Below, in pieces: positions 16,011 through 24,421 of a stretch of DNA of 64,000 nt. The first letter of the stretch is position 1. Each line of letters begins with the position of its first letter. Under the pieces are notes generated by a model. That model ran no database searches. It saw only the letters and a list, made by a program, of their open reading frames with translations, and had not been told where the DNA came from. The position numbers and the translations under genes are program-made. The stretch spans positions 1 to 64,000 of the forward strand of contig CP123444.1 of NCBI GenBank assembly GCA_029866965.1. Direction: 5' to 3'. Source of the stretch: Flavobacteriaceae bacterium YJPT1-3 (GTDB lineage: Bacteria > Bacteroidota > Bacteroidia > Flavobacteriales > Flavobacteriaceae).

Positions 16011-16631
16011 ATGAACTTGTATTGGACATTTTCATTCAAAATTATATTGCTCCTGCCTCTTATAATTTTTCTCTCATGTCAAGAGAGAAAATTAGACAAG
16101 AAAATTGAATCATGTGTAGTCAATGGAGTCAAGAGTTGGGAACGAGGAAATATTGAGTTCTATGAATTTGCCAAAAAAATTGAAAATGCAATGATGAACG
16201 CCCAACTCTTGAAAGGCAAAGGCAAACAAGACTATACAGTTCTATTTAACTCAATTGGTGCAGAATCAACTCCGACAAGGCAGTTCTATAATGAACATAT
16301 AGAAACATTCCATGCAGATTTTCCAGTTGATTTATTCTTCATCAATAATTTAGTTTTCAATCAATGCCCTTACGAGGTTTATTCAAAAAATAAAGAGGAG
16401 AATGAAATATTGAAACGAATTGGTTTGCTTCAATTGGAAGCGATGGATAATGGTTTTGAGGATATTCAACAAAGCCAAAAAATTCTTGAAGAATACACCA
16501 CCTCAGATTTCGACAAAATCGGATTTAGAGCTCCAATCATTTATTTAGCTCTTTTAAATATGGATAGAAAATATAACAGTGAAATAGAAAAATTACGGAG
16601 GCGTAATGCTGACAAGGTTTTCCTGAATTAA
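16011..16631 (+). CDS. Cassette 9 lipoprotein of unknown function
   Basis: A 206-residue lipoprotein with a long signal segment, MNLYWTFSFKIILLLPLIIF then LSCQERK (lipobox FLSC). The mature part is predominantly helical with two further Cys residues (SCVVNG and NQCPYE), perhaps a disulfide. ATG is 33 bp inside the cassette. No family recognised. It fits the array's trend towards envelope-targeted products. Confidence 0.72.
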   Translation: MNLYWTFSFKIILLLPLIIFLSCQERKLDKKIESCVVNGVKSWERGNIEFYEFAKKIENAMMNAQLLKGKGKQDYTVLFNSIGAESTPTRQFYNEHIETFHADFPVDLFFINNLVFNQCPYEVYSKNKEENEILKRIGLLQLEAMDNGFEDIQQSQKILEEYTTSDFDKIGFRAPIIYLALLNMDRKYNSEIEKLRRRNADKVFLN

Positions 16632-16640
16632 AAAAACGCG

Positions 16641-16757
16641 TTACAACAACGCATAACCGCAATTCCAGCTTGGTTCAGTTCAACTTCGCAAAATAGATTA
16701 ACTTCCTGACTTCAAAACACCACCGCAAAGAACTGCGGTTATACGAGACCGTTAGCA
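16641..16757 (+). repeat. attC9 (B type)
   Basis: Opens ACGCGTTACAAC, pairing with the cassette 9 start GTTGTAACGCAT at 11 of 12 positions. Arms GCATAACCGCAATTC and GAACTGCGGTTATAC, then GAGACC. The trailing core is GTTAGCA, supplied by cassette 10. Confidence 0.9.
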
Positions 16758-16784
16758 ACAAGCCTAAAAAATACTACCAACAAG

Positions 16785-17123
16785 TTACATTTTGCCATAT
16801 TTTTCAACGACAAAATCGCCCCAATCTGCAATTGACTGCAGAAGCGGAATAAGCGTTTTACCAAAATCCGTCAAAGAATATTCTACTTTGAGCGGAGGTT
16901 TTTTGTGATACACCTTTCTTTTGATAAGACCATCCTCTTCCAATTTTTTAAGTTGTAGGCTCAAAGACCTTTCGGTAACCGTTTCCATTTTATTTCTCAA
17001 TTCACTATAACGTAAAGTCCTATCCATTAAGTGAAATAATATGACTGATTTCCATTTACCGCCTATGACATTCATTGTAAGGCTGGTACAGCACGGGTAT
17101 ATTTTTCCATTGAATGTGTGCAT
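16785..17123 (-). CDS. HxlR family transcriptional regulator (cassette 10)
   Basis: A 112-residue winged-helix regulator of the HxlR/YodB family. The family pattern is clear: CC...IGGKWKSVILFHLMD, RYSELRNKMETVTERSLSLQ, LKKLEEDGLIKRKVY, PPLKVEYSLTDFG and a C-terminal WGDFVVEKYG. N-terminal Cys residues could act as the redox or electrophile sensor, as in YodB and HypR. It is divergent from the oxidoreductase gene, with a palindrome and promoter between them, so it probably represses that gene and itself. It is a minus-strand gene inside a cassette. Confidence 0.93.
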   Translation of the reverse strand: MHTFNGKIYPCCTSLTMNVIGGKWKSVILFHLMDRTLRYSELRNKMETVTERSLSLQLKKLEEDGLIKRKVYHKKPPLKVEYSLTDFGKTLIPLLQSIADWGDFVVEKYGKM

Positions 17124-17173
17124 AATCGCTAGAGTTTTTTGAAAAAAGTGCCAGCTATACTTTTTGACCGTTA

Positions 17174-17204
17174 TTGCCTGACAAATATACTATAATTAGT
17201 TTTG
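17174..17204 (+). promoter_or_regulatory. Promoter of the cassette 10 oxidoreductase operon
   Basis: TTG (17174-17176), a 20-nt spacer and TAGTTTTG (17197-17204) match the Bacteroidota consensus. This cassette therefore carries its own promoter. Confidence 0.65.
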
Positions 17205-17206
17205 TG

Positions 17207-17223
17207 ACTATAAAAAATATAGT
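17207..17223. promoter_or_regulatory. Candidate HxlR operator
   Basis: Perfect 6-5-6 palindrome ACTATAAAAAATATAGT just downstream of the -7 box, between the divergent regulator and oxidoreductase genes. Position and symmetry fit a repressor site; the assignment is inferred. Confidence 0.5.
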
Positions 17224-17244
17224 GTAATCAAAAAAGAAAGAAAA

Positions 17245-18252
17245 ATGAAAGCTGTAGGCTACAAAGAAAATTTAGCGATAGAGAACGAGGATTCACTTCA
17301 AAATATAGAGGTTTCAATACCCAAAGCGACCGGAAAGGATCTTCTGGTTGAAGTCAAAGCGATATCCGTTAATCCCGTTGATTATAAGATTAGACAGAGC
17401 AGAACATCGGAAAACGGAGAATGGGAAATCATAGGTTGGGACGCTTCAGGTATCGTCAAAGAAATCGGAGAAGACGTAACGCTATTCAATGTCGGAGATG
17501 AAGTATGGTACGCTGGAGAACTGACCAGACAGGGAAGTAATGCTCAATATCAATTGGTCGATGAGAGAATCGTCGGGAGAAAGCCGACCAGTCTATCTTT
17601 CGCCGATGCGGCAGCAATGCCCTTGACATCACTAACCGCTTGGGAAATGCTATTCGATAGAATTAAGGTCGAAAAAGAAGATTCAAGTAAAAGCATCTTG
17701 ATTATAGGAGCAGCAGGTGGTGTCGGTTCGATTTTAGTGCAATTGGCAAAAAAACTCACAAAACTCAAAGTAATCGGAACCGCATCCAGAGACAAGACAA
17801 GAAATTGGCTAAAGAAATTAGGAGTAGATATCGTGCTTAACCATAAAAACAAACTTAGTGAAGAACTTAAAAGAGAAGCACTTCCCGAAGTTGATTACAT
17901 TATCGGTACGAATGGTACGGAGGAACACTTTAATGAAATAGTCAAGATGATTGACCCGCAGGGCAAATTCGGATTTATTGATGACCCAAAAATGGTTGAT
18001 GCAACTGCCTTTAAGCCCAAAGCTGTATCCATACATTATGAACTAATGTTTACTCGGTCTTTATTCAATACGGCCGATATGATTGAGCAACATCATATTC
18101 TGAACAAAATATCTAACCTAATTGATGACGCCATAATCAAACCCACTACTGGAGAGCATTTTGGAACTATTAATTCCGAAAATCTCAAACGGGCACATAA
18201 ACTTCTTGAATCAGGAAAGGCCAAAGGAAAAATAGTATTGGAAGGATTTTAA
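17245..18252 (+). CDS. Zinc-type alcohol dehydrogenase / quinone oxidoreductase family (cassette 10)
   Basis: A 335-residue medium-chain dehydrogenase/reductase. It has the N-terminal GroES-like domain (VNPVDYKIRQ, GWDASGIVKEIGEDV) and a Rossmann domain with the NAD(P)H loop GAAGGVGSILVQLAKK. Zinc ligands of true alcohol dehydrogenases are not seen, so reduction of quinones or activated alkenes with NADPH is more likely. Divergent HxlR regulation fits a response to quinones or electrophiles. It has its own promoter and is followed 26 bp later by a small monooxygenase gene. Confidence 0.92.
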   Translation: MKAVGYKENLAIENEDSLQNIEVSIPKATGKDLLVEVKAISVNPVDYKIRQSRTSENGEWEIIGWDASGIVKEIGEDVTLFNVGDEVWYAGELTRQGSNAQYQLVDERIVGRKPTSLSFADAAAMPLTSLTAWEMLFDRIKVEKEDSSKSILIIGAAGGVGSILVQLAKKLTKLKVIGTASRDKTRNWLKKLGVDIVLNHKNKLSEELKREALPEVDYIIGTNGTEEHFNEIVKMIDPQGKFGFIDDPKMVDATAFKPKAVSIHYELMFTRSLFNTADMIEQHHILNKISNLIDDAIIKPTTGEHFGTINSENLKRAHKLLESGKAKGKIVLEGF

Positions 18253-18278
18253 TAACCGTTTTTGAAATACTTGAACTT

Positions 18279-18575
18279 ATGGAAAAAGAACATTTAACGA
18301 TTGTCGCAAAAATAGTAGCAAAGTCAAGCGAAAAAGATTTGGTCAAATCTGAACTCTTAAAACTTGTTGAACTCACACGAAGTGAAAAAGGTAATATACA
18401 ATATGACCTTCACGAAGATAACCTCGACCAAAACATCTTTTTGATGTACGAGAATTGGACTAACCGAGAAGTGTGGCAAAATCATATGGAAACTTCGCAC
18501 ATAGAAAAATTCCAAATTGCCACGGAAGGAGCGATAGAGGAATTTACAGTCCGAGAAATGACCCAAATCGAATAA
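18279..18575 (+). CDS. Antibiotic-biosynthesis-monooxygenase (ABM/YgiN-like) domain protein (cassette 10)
   Basis: A 98-residue ferredoxin-like ABM protein beginning with a short charged segment, then LTIVAKIVAKSSEKD, with the family features RSEKGNIQYDLHED, FLMYENWTNREVWQNHMETS and an AIEEFTVREM end. Relatives such as YgiN oxidise quinols without a cofactor. Together with the upstream quinone-type reductase it would make a small quinone-handling operon. It ends 9 bp before attC10. Confidence 0.9.
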   Translation: MEKEHLTIVAKIVAKSSEKDLVKSELLKLVELTRSEKGNIQYDLHEDNLDQNIFLMYENWTNREVWQNHMETSHIEKFQIATEGAIEEFTVREMTQIE

Positions 18576-18584
18576 TCGGCCAGT

Positions 18585-18715
18585 TGCTAACATTGTATAA
18601 ACGCAATAGCGGTTCAGGTGCAAACCTGAACCGTTTTTGTTTTTATTTAAGTATCTTTTCAACTGAAAAGAAGTTGTATAAAACCCGCTACTGCGCTTAT
18701 ACGAGACCGTTGTGC
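18585..18715 (+). repeat. attC10 (D type, containing a terminator)
   Basis: Opens CAGTTGCTAAC; 9 bases pair exactly with the cassette 10 start GTTAGCAAC. Arms are GTATAAACGCAATAGCGG and CCGCTACTGCGCTTATAC (16 of 18 pair, both mismatches A.C), then GAGACC and the core GTTGTGC. Confidence 0.88.
18610..18645 (+). terminator. Rho-independent terminator inside attC10
   Basis: A perfect 10-bp stem CGGTTCAGGT/ACCTGAACCG with GCAA loop, then T5-G-T-rich sequence. It would end the oxidoreductase operon and so block read-through from upstream cassettes into cassette 11. Confidence 0.75.
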
Positions 18716-18733
18716 CACATATAAAAAAACCAA

Positions 18734-19603
18734 ATGACAGGGAATTTTATAGATACATTTAGAACCCATTTTAAAACAAGACATACTAATCTGAAGAGTA
18801 ATTATTCAATTATTTCAACTGATTTCGGAAAAGTTCGGGTTTTTGATACAAAAGAAAATAAGCCTGTTATACTATCTGTTCCTGATGGACCAAATGTTAT
18901 TGAACATCACGAAAATTTAATCTTAAAATTATCCAAAGATTATAGAGTAGTTTGTTTTGAATTTGGCGGACTTGGAAAATCCTATCCGAATTCAAAATAT
19001 GATTATTCCTTCAACAAATCTTCTCGTCTAATTATTAACGTAATGGACATTTTAAAAATTGAACGAGCTACATTGTGTTTCTCTTGTTCAAATGGATTCT
19101 ACGCAATTAAAACAGCGGAATTATTCCCTGAACGTGTTGAACATTTATTCTTATCACAAACACCATCCATTACCGCAATGGTAAATTGGACAGATGAAAA
19201 CATTCCAAGCATTTTGAGATATCCAGTAATCGGTCAAATTATGAATTCTTTTTCAGAAAAAAAACTTACAAAAATTTGGTATAAATATGCATTACCAAAA
19301 GAAACGGACAGTTCAAATTATTTACAAAAAGCAATTTCTTCTATAGATAATGGTGGATGTTTTTGTATTTCGAGTCTTGTACAAGGACTTGAAAAAGAAA
19401 GTAAGTCAAAATTGAATGTTTTGGAAGTACCAGCAACAATTATTTGGGGAAAGAAAGACTACACACATAGAAAAACAGACAACAAATCGATACTTGAGCA
19501 CTTACCCAATTGTGAAATAATAGAATTTGAGAATTGTGGGCATTTTCCCGAGTTGGAGGATACAAGTCGATATGTAGGATTATTGAAGAAAAAGTTAAAC
19601 TGA
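18734..19603 (+). CDS. Alpha/beta hydrolase fold protein (cassette 11)
   Basis: A 289-residue alpha/beta hydrolase without signal peptide. A triad is visible: nucleophile Ser in CFSCSNGFYA (a variant elbow, S-C-S-N-G), acid Asp in IIWGKKDYTH and His in NCGHFPELED. The segment VVCFEFGGLGKSYPNSKYDY holds the oxyanion-region pattern. Cap residues are long and variable, so the substrate is open (ester, epoxide or peptide). ATG is 24 bp inside the cassette. Confidence 0.88.
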   Translation: MTGNFIDTFRTHFKTRHTNLKSNYSIISTDFGKVRVFDTKENKPVILSVPDGPNVIEHHENLILKLSKDYRVVCFEFGGLGKSYPNSKYDYSFNKSSRLIINVMDILKIERATLCFSCSNGFYAIKTAELFPERVEHLFLSQTPSITAMVNWTDENIPSILRYPVIGQIMNSFSEKKLTKIWYKYALPKETDSSNYLQKAISSIDNGGCFCISSLVQGLEKESKSKLNVLEVPATIIWGKKDYTHRKTDNKSILEHLPNCEIIEFENCGHFPELEDTSRYVGLLKKKLN

Positions 19604-19615
19604 AAAAAATACGTG

Positions 19616-19708
19616 GCACAACAACACATAACGCTCATTGCGCTATAACTTCCAGAAATTATTTAACTTGACCACAGCGCAACGAAGCGTTATACGAGAC
19701 CGTTATGC
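19616..19708 (+). repeat. attC11 (A-short type, 93 bp)
   Basis: Opens TACGTGGCACAAC, pairing with the cassette 11 start GTTGTGCCACATA at 12 of 13 positions. Ends in core GTTATGC. Confidence 0.9.
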
Positions 19709-19729
19709 CTAATAAGATAGCATCGCAAT

Positions 19730-20993
19730 ATGAGAAAACACTGCTCTATATTAGTATTAGTATTTCTGTATTACTCTTGCTTAAACGATGAAAAGGAAAT
19801 AATCATAAATAACACTTTCAAAATTGAGAGCATTGATCCGAACAATGAAAATTTCTCAGACTTATATTTTTTAAAGTCTTTGCTCACTGGGAAAAGAATA
19901 GTTTTCCTTGGTGAAAGTACACATGGCGATGGCTCCACTATTGAGGCAAAAATTAGATTAATAAAATTTTTACACCAAGAACTTGACTTCAATGTTGTGG
20001 CTTTCGAGGGCTCTACTGTATGAAATGTATGAAGGAAACAGAAGCCTAAAAAGAAAATGTGATCCTGAAACAATCAATTATGAACTTAGGAAAAATATAG
20101 GATCAGTTTGGTCTAAAACAAGAGAATTTAATAATATCTCCAGCTTCTTACTTCAAAATTGCAACGAATTGAATTTAATAGGTATCGATAGTAACTTTTC
20201 GATGACTCATTATGATTTTTCACGATTCTTTGAAAGCTTAAAAACTCATTATGCTATTGATAAAGATCCTGATTTAAATTTCAACCACTTTGAAGCCATT
20301 TTAAATACGCTAGTTACGCAGAGTTATGACGCTAACATAAATTCTGAAGATTTTGTTCTCCTCCATAATTATTTGAAAACAATATCGGAACGTGTAAAGA
20401 ATCATGATGATGAAGACCAAGTATTAAAGAATTACATGTTGCAAGAAATTAAAAATCTCGATCTTTTCGCTAGGGCAATTGAAGCTGGCATATCTGAGGG
20501 TAGTAAGCTAAGAGATGAGCAAATGGCGAACAATCTATTATGGACTGCTAATAATTACTATCCAAATGAAAAAATCATTGTTTGGACTGCTAATTTTCAC
20601 GCAGCTAATAAATTAAGCGAAGCAATATATAATGAAGACAATAACTTTTATAACTCATTTATAACTTTTGCAGAAAATGTATCTGACAATATTGGAAAGG
20701 ATAAGGTATTCACAGTAGCGACCTTATCAACAAATGGCAATTACAATCAATTCAACAATATTTCTTAAATTAACATCGACTCCAATACTTGGGATTTTGC
20801 ATTAGATAAAACAATATCTCATGACTATTCTTTCATTAATTTTGACGAAATTAGAAGAACGAAACTTGCAGATAAGTCTTTTGTAACTTCTATCCTTGGC
20901 CATAGGCCGCACTCTGGGAAATGGTACAGAATCTTTGATGGTGTACTGTACATAAAGAAGATGCAACCAAGTAATTTTTCCAAAACTTACTAG
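19730..20993 (+). pseudogene. Erythromycin-esterase-like lipoprotein, disrupted (cassette 12)
   Basis: Encodes an erythromycin-esterase-family protein in pieces. Frame one (19730-20023) gives a lipoprotein signal (LVLVFLYYSC) and the family motif IVFLGESTHGDGSTIEAKIR to VVAFEG. One base too many near 20006-20012 (deleting one G of a GGG run restores LLYEMYEG) shifts the rest into a frame that runs to a TAA at 20766-20768. The same frame then continues to TAG 20991-20993 with the typical family end WYRIFDGVLYIKKMQPS. Two lesions make a pseudogene likely. The family hydrolyses macrolide lactones in Ere enzymes, but most members have unknown substrates. Confidence 0.85.
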
Positions 20994-21110
20994 GCATAAC
21001 AACGCATAACCGCAATTCCATCTTGTTTCAGTTCAACTTCTCAAAAATGTTTAACTTCCTGACTTCAAAAAACCACCACAATGAACTGCGGTTATACGAG
21101 ACCGTTGCCA
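20994..21110 (+). repeat. attC12 (B type)
   Basis: Opens TTACTAGGCATAAC, pairing with the cassette 12 start GTTATGCCTAATAA at 13 of 14 positions; the gene's final stop codon TAG lies in this paired stretch. B-type arms. Confidence 0.9.
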
Positions 21111-21120
21111 TTAATACGAA

Positions 21121-21657
21121 ATGACTATAAATTATCAACTTACAAATTCGGATTTTTTAGAATATCAGCTATATACTTCTTCAAAATCTGAGTTACATAA
21201 AAAGAGACGATTTCGCTCTCGAATAATTGTTCCGATAATCTACTTGATACTCGGACTATTCTTCGCAAACCAAAGCGGAAAATTCGGAATCGGAATTGCA
21301 TTCGCAATACTTGGAATTTTATGGTTTATATTCTATCCATTGTATTCTAAATGGAGATACAAAAACCATTTTAGAAAACACGTTGAGGAAAACTATAAAA
21401 ATCGAATTAACAAACCTGTGGAAATTGACTTTGACGAAAATTCTTTGATTGCCAAAGATTTTACGTCTGAAAGTAGAATAAATGGAACTGAACTCAAGGA
21501 ACTGATAGAAACTAAAGACCATTTCTTTATAAAACTAACAACTGACTTGTCCCTGATTGTACCAAAACACTCAATTGAAAATCAATCGGAATTTAAAATG
21601 CGAGTGACTGAATTAGGAGCGGAATATGTTGATGAACTGAATTGGAAATGGAAATAA
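21121..21657 (+). CDS. YcxB-like membrane protein (cassette 13)
   Basis: A 178-residue protein with two adjacent membrane helices (IIVPIIYLILGLFFANQS and FGIGIAFAILGILWFIFYPL) between an N-terminal amphipathic segment and a C-terminal beta-rich domain containing EIDFDENSLIAKDFTSES. This layout fits YcxB-family proteins. ATG 21121 is 16 bp inside the cassette. The start of attC13 follows 10 bp after the stop. Cellular role unknown. Confidence 0.75.
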   Translation: MTINYQLTNSDFLEYQLYTSSKSELHKKRRFRSRIIVPIIYLILGLFFANQSGKFGIGIAFAILGILWFIFYPLYSKWRYKNHFRKHVEENYKNRINKPVEIDFDENSLIAKDFTSESRINGTELKELIETKDHFFIKLTTDLSLIVPKHSIENQSEFKMRVTELGAEYVDELNWKWK

Positions 21658-21667
21658 AAAGTACTAA

Positions 21668-21784
21668 TGGCAACAACGCATAACCGCAATTCTAGCTTGT
21701 TTCAGTTCAACTTCTCAAAATAGTTTAACTTCCTGACTTCAAAAAACCACCGCAAAGAACTGCGGTTGTACAAGACCGTTGTAA
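21668..21784 (+). repeat. attC13 (B type)
   Basis: Opens GTACTAATGGCAAC, pairing with the cassette 13 start GTTGCCATTAATAC at 13 of 14 positions. Its 3' arm GAACTGCGGTTGTAC has one T.G on the given strand, the only exception to the A.C mismatch rule among the clear sites. Confidence 0.9.
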
Positions 21785-21802
21785 GCAATTAACAGAAAAA
21801 CC

Positions 21803-22420
21803 GTGAGAAATAGAATATTACTGATAATTATAATGGTTTTGACTTTCAATTCTTGCGGAATTTTTAAGACTCATCATAAGGATAAATTAATTGATTTTGA
21901 GAATAATCCAATTCCTCAGAATACTTTGAAACTGAATGGTTATTACTTTGCGGAATTAGAGCGTGAAGCTCAAAGTTTTGACAAAATTCAAGGAGATAAA
22001 ATTAAATATCTTTCTGTATTTTTTATTTATGAAGATGGCTTTGTTGTGAATATTTGTGGAATTGACGGAATAACAAATTACACTTGTTCGCAAGGAAAGA
22101 CTTTTGAAAACTCTTATGAAAGTGCACACAAAGCAATTGAATTGATGCTTGAATCTCAAAATTCAGAAGAAAAACGAACTAAACGGATTTGCGGATTTAA
22201 ACCTAACGACATTGGGAATAAAGGTTTAGCTAAAATCAATAATGATAGAATCAAAATTCAGTTTTACAGTATTGAAATGCAAAAACCAGGAAAAGATTCA
22301 TTCAATTCAGCTTATTTATATGAAATGAACGGAATTATTAAATCTGATTTGAGTTTTGTTATTAAAAGTGAAATCGAATATAGAACTAACGAAACAACAA
22401 CTGAAAAAACTATGTTTTAA
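21803..22420 (+). CDS. Cassette 14 lipoprotein of unknown function, GTG start
   Basis: A 205-residue lipoprotein, MRNRILLIIIMVLTFNSCGI (lipobox FNSC). GTG at 21803, 25 bp inside the cassette, is the only start keeping the signal. The mature part has beta-rich segments (YLSVFFIYEDGFVVNICGID) and a paired C-terminal beta region (YLYEMNGIIKSDLSFVIKSE). No family recognised. Confidence 0.7.
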   Translation: MRNRILLIIIMVLTFNSCGIFKTHHKDKLIDFENNPIPQNTLKLNGYYFAELEREAQSFDKIQGDKIKYLSVFFIYEDGFVVNICGIDGITNYTCSQGKTFENSYESAHKAIELMLESQNSEEKRTKRICGFKPNDIGNKGLAKINNDRIKIQFYSIEMQKPGKDSFNSAYLYEMNGIIKSDLSFVIKSEIEYRTNETTTEKTMF

Positions 22421-22493
22421 TTTAGACAAACTGAACAGAAACCAAATATTGAGAATTATTTTAAGAAAAATATAAATCGATTTAAATAACTAC

Positions 22494-22663
22494 TTACAAC
22501 AATGGCCATAAGTAAATACTTATTCTCGCCTACTTCTGAAAATCCTCACGGATTTTCAATTTGGTGTGTACTAGCAAAGTCTAGTGCTCTGCCTTCCTCT
22601 CCCCCCGAAGTATCGGGGTCGTCGGAGGCACTACGCAACTACTCATAGCCGAAACCGTTAGCT
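22494..22663 (+). repeat. attC14 (long, 170 bp)
   Basis: Opens AACTACTTACAAC, pairing with the cassette 14 start GTTGTAAGCAATT at 11 of 13 positions. Arms GGCCATAAGTAA and CTACTCATAGCC show three mismatches, all A.C. The central part contains a CTTCCTCTCCCC ... TCGGAG hairpin module like that in the A-long sites. The 263 bases between 22421 and 22683 contain nothing else. Confidence 0.8.
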
Positions 22664-22683
22664 GCAAGCTTGACCCCTTAATT

Positions 22684-24198
22684 ATGTTTAAGAAAATTTT
22701 CAATAGAAATAAACCTAACTCACAGGAGCCAAAAACTCAGTTTGACAAGCTCTTGTTGGAAAACCTTTTAGTAGAACTACAAGAGCAAATCCCAAATGTA
22801 GAACTGACTGAATCTTCTTCAATCAATAATGAACCTAATGATGAATTGGATATATCAACCCTAGAAAAAGGGTCTAGATCTTATAGAAGAGCAGAAGTCC
22901 AACTAATCAATGAATTTGTAAAAAACGGTAAGTTTAATGAGGGTTTTGACATTCTTAAAAATGCATTTTCTGAATTCAAAGTTGCTGAAAGAAAGTTTTT
23001 AAACCTTGGACGAATTGAAGAAAATTCAAATGTGATTTTTAACCTTTATGAAATTGCCTCGGAAACTGAACAACAAGAAATTCTTGAAGAAAGCTTAAAT
23101 CTATTGATTCAAAAACCATTGTATAAAGAAAGAGAAGTTCTTTACGCATGTTTATTCATGAATAGTGAACAGACAATAAAATCGTTGATAAGCGAATTCT
23201 CAACATACAGTAATGTAAACCTCGCCCTCTACGATGATGATAGAAATAAAAGCATTCTTTGTGGCAATTTATTCTTACTAGCACCGATTATTGCACCATA
23301 TCTTGGAATTAAATTTTGGAGACTATATATCGATTCTAAAGAATTTTGGGAGAAATATAACGCCCCATTCGATTTATACTCTGTTGCTTTCGGATATTAT
23401 TCGAATCAAATGAACAAATTGTCCAAAAACGAAAAAACTGAAATTTTAAATGACATACTAAAATATAATAGCACTATCCAAAATGATTCGAGATGGTTCA
23501 GTGATTTTAATAAGCTGATTAACTTCTATTTTCCTAATTGGACTATCGAACAAATCAAAGAGTTCATTCCTGAAGAACAAAAGAGATATCAAACTGATTT
23601 CAAGAGTGCTGTATTTGATTTACCTATTGTACTCGATGAATATATAGATACTATAAATTCAGCACTTGACACAAACTTTTCTCCTTCGAGTCAAGATATT
23701 GCAGTATTCGAATATAATAATGGGTTCTATACTGTGAATACATTCAAGCAAAGCTTATCCACGATATTCAGTCATTTCTTAAATAAGTCTGATGCTTATG
23801 TTTCACTTGCTCCAGATTCTGGCTTTTTGCCAGTTGATTATAAAGATTATTATGAAAAATACGTCAACCCTAGTTTGAATAATTGCTTTGCACCTACTCA
23901 ATTCTCTGTCAGACAATCAACCAAACAAGAACAAGACACTTATCAATATGAATTGAATATTAGCACAGCCAATAAAAGCTATTCGTTTTCATTTAAGGAT
24001 TCTAGCGACTATTATCACCATGACTTCATAGTCTATTCTTTAAACAGAATATTGTTTGATTTAAATGAAACCAAAAGATTAGTCAATGTGGAACAAGCCT
24101 TTATAATTGCTAATCCAGAAAAGTTAAAACCTTTATTAAAAAAATACGGTGTACATGGGTGGGCTACAAAATATGATGATGGATGGTTTGAAGACTAA
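22684..24198 (+). CDS. Large hypothetical protein (cassette 15)
   Basis: A 504-residue cytoplasmic-looking protein starting MFKKIFNRNKPNSQEPKTQF. The N-terminal half is helical with TPR-like repeats (NEFVKNGKFNEGFDILKNAF). The C-terminal half is alpha/beta and ends HGWATKYDDGWFED, rich in aromatic and acidic residues. No signal peptide. It is the longest single cassette gene. I recognise no family. Confidence 0.75.
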   Translation: MFKKIFNRNKPNSQEPKTQFDKLLLENLLVELQEQIPNVELTESSSINNEPNDELDISTLEKGSRSYRRAEVQLINEFVKNGKFNEGFDILKNAFSEFKVAERKFLNLGRIEENSNVIFNLYEIASETEQQEILEESLNLLIQKPLYKEREVLYACLFMNSEQTIKSLISEFSTYSNVNLALYDDDRNKSILCGNLFLLAPIIAPYLGIKFWRLYIDSKEFWEKYNAPFDLYSVAFGYYSNQMNKLSKNEKTEILNDILKYNSTIQNDSRWFSDFNKLINFYFPNWTIEQIKEFIPEEQKRYQTDFKSAVFDLPIVLDEYIDTINSALDTNFSPSSQDIAVFEYNNGFYTVNTFKQSLSTIFSHFLNKSDAYVSLAPDSGFLPVDYKDYYEKYVNPSLNNCFAPTQFSVRQSTKQEQDTYQYELNISTANKSYSFSFKDSSDYYHHDFIVYSLNRILFDLNETKRLVNVEQAFIIANPEKLKPLLKKYGVHGWATKYDDGWFED

Positions 24199-24203
24199 AC
24201 TCA

Positions 24204-24396
24204 ACACAACACGGTATATAGCAAACAGGACGGTCTGAGGTCAATGAAAGTTCTGTGGTTGTTTGAAACACCGCTAAATCGATGATTTGGCTTTTAAGAA
24301 TGAATAAATTAAAAAGAAAATAAAAGATTTGGCTCGGAGGAACTTGAAAGTTCAGTGCTTTCTGATGCCCTACTTGCTATATACTAAACGTTATTT
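24204..24396 (+). repeat. attC15-like site (193 bp, divergent)
   Basis: Opens ACACAAC and ends with core GTTATTT. Arms GTATATAGCAAACAGGAC and a 3' arm whose complement is GTATATAGCAAGTAGGGC pair at 15 of 18 positions, all mismatches A.C. The opening does not pair with the cassette 15 start (GTTAGCTGCA), so this unit may be a fusion of two cassettes or may have decayed. Confidence 0.6.
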
Positions 24397-24421
24397 GAAA
24401 TCTAAAACCGAAGATTATAGG

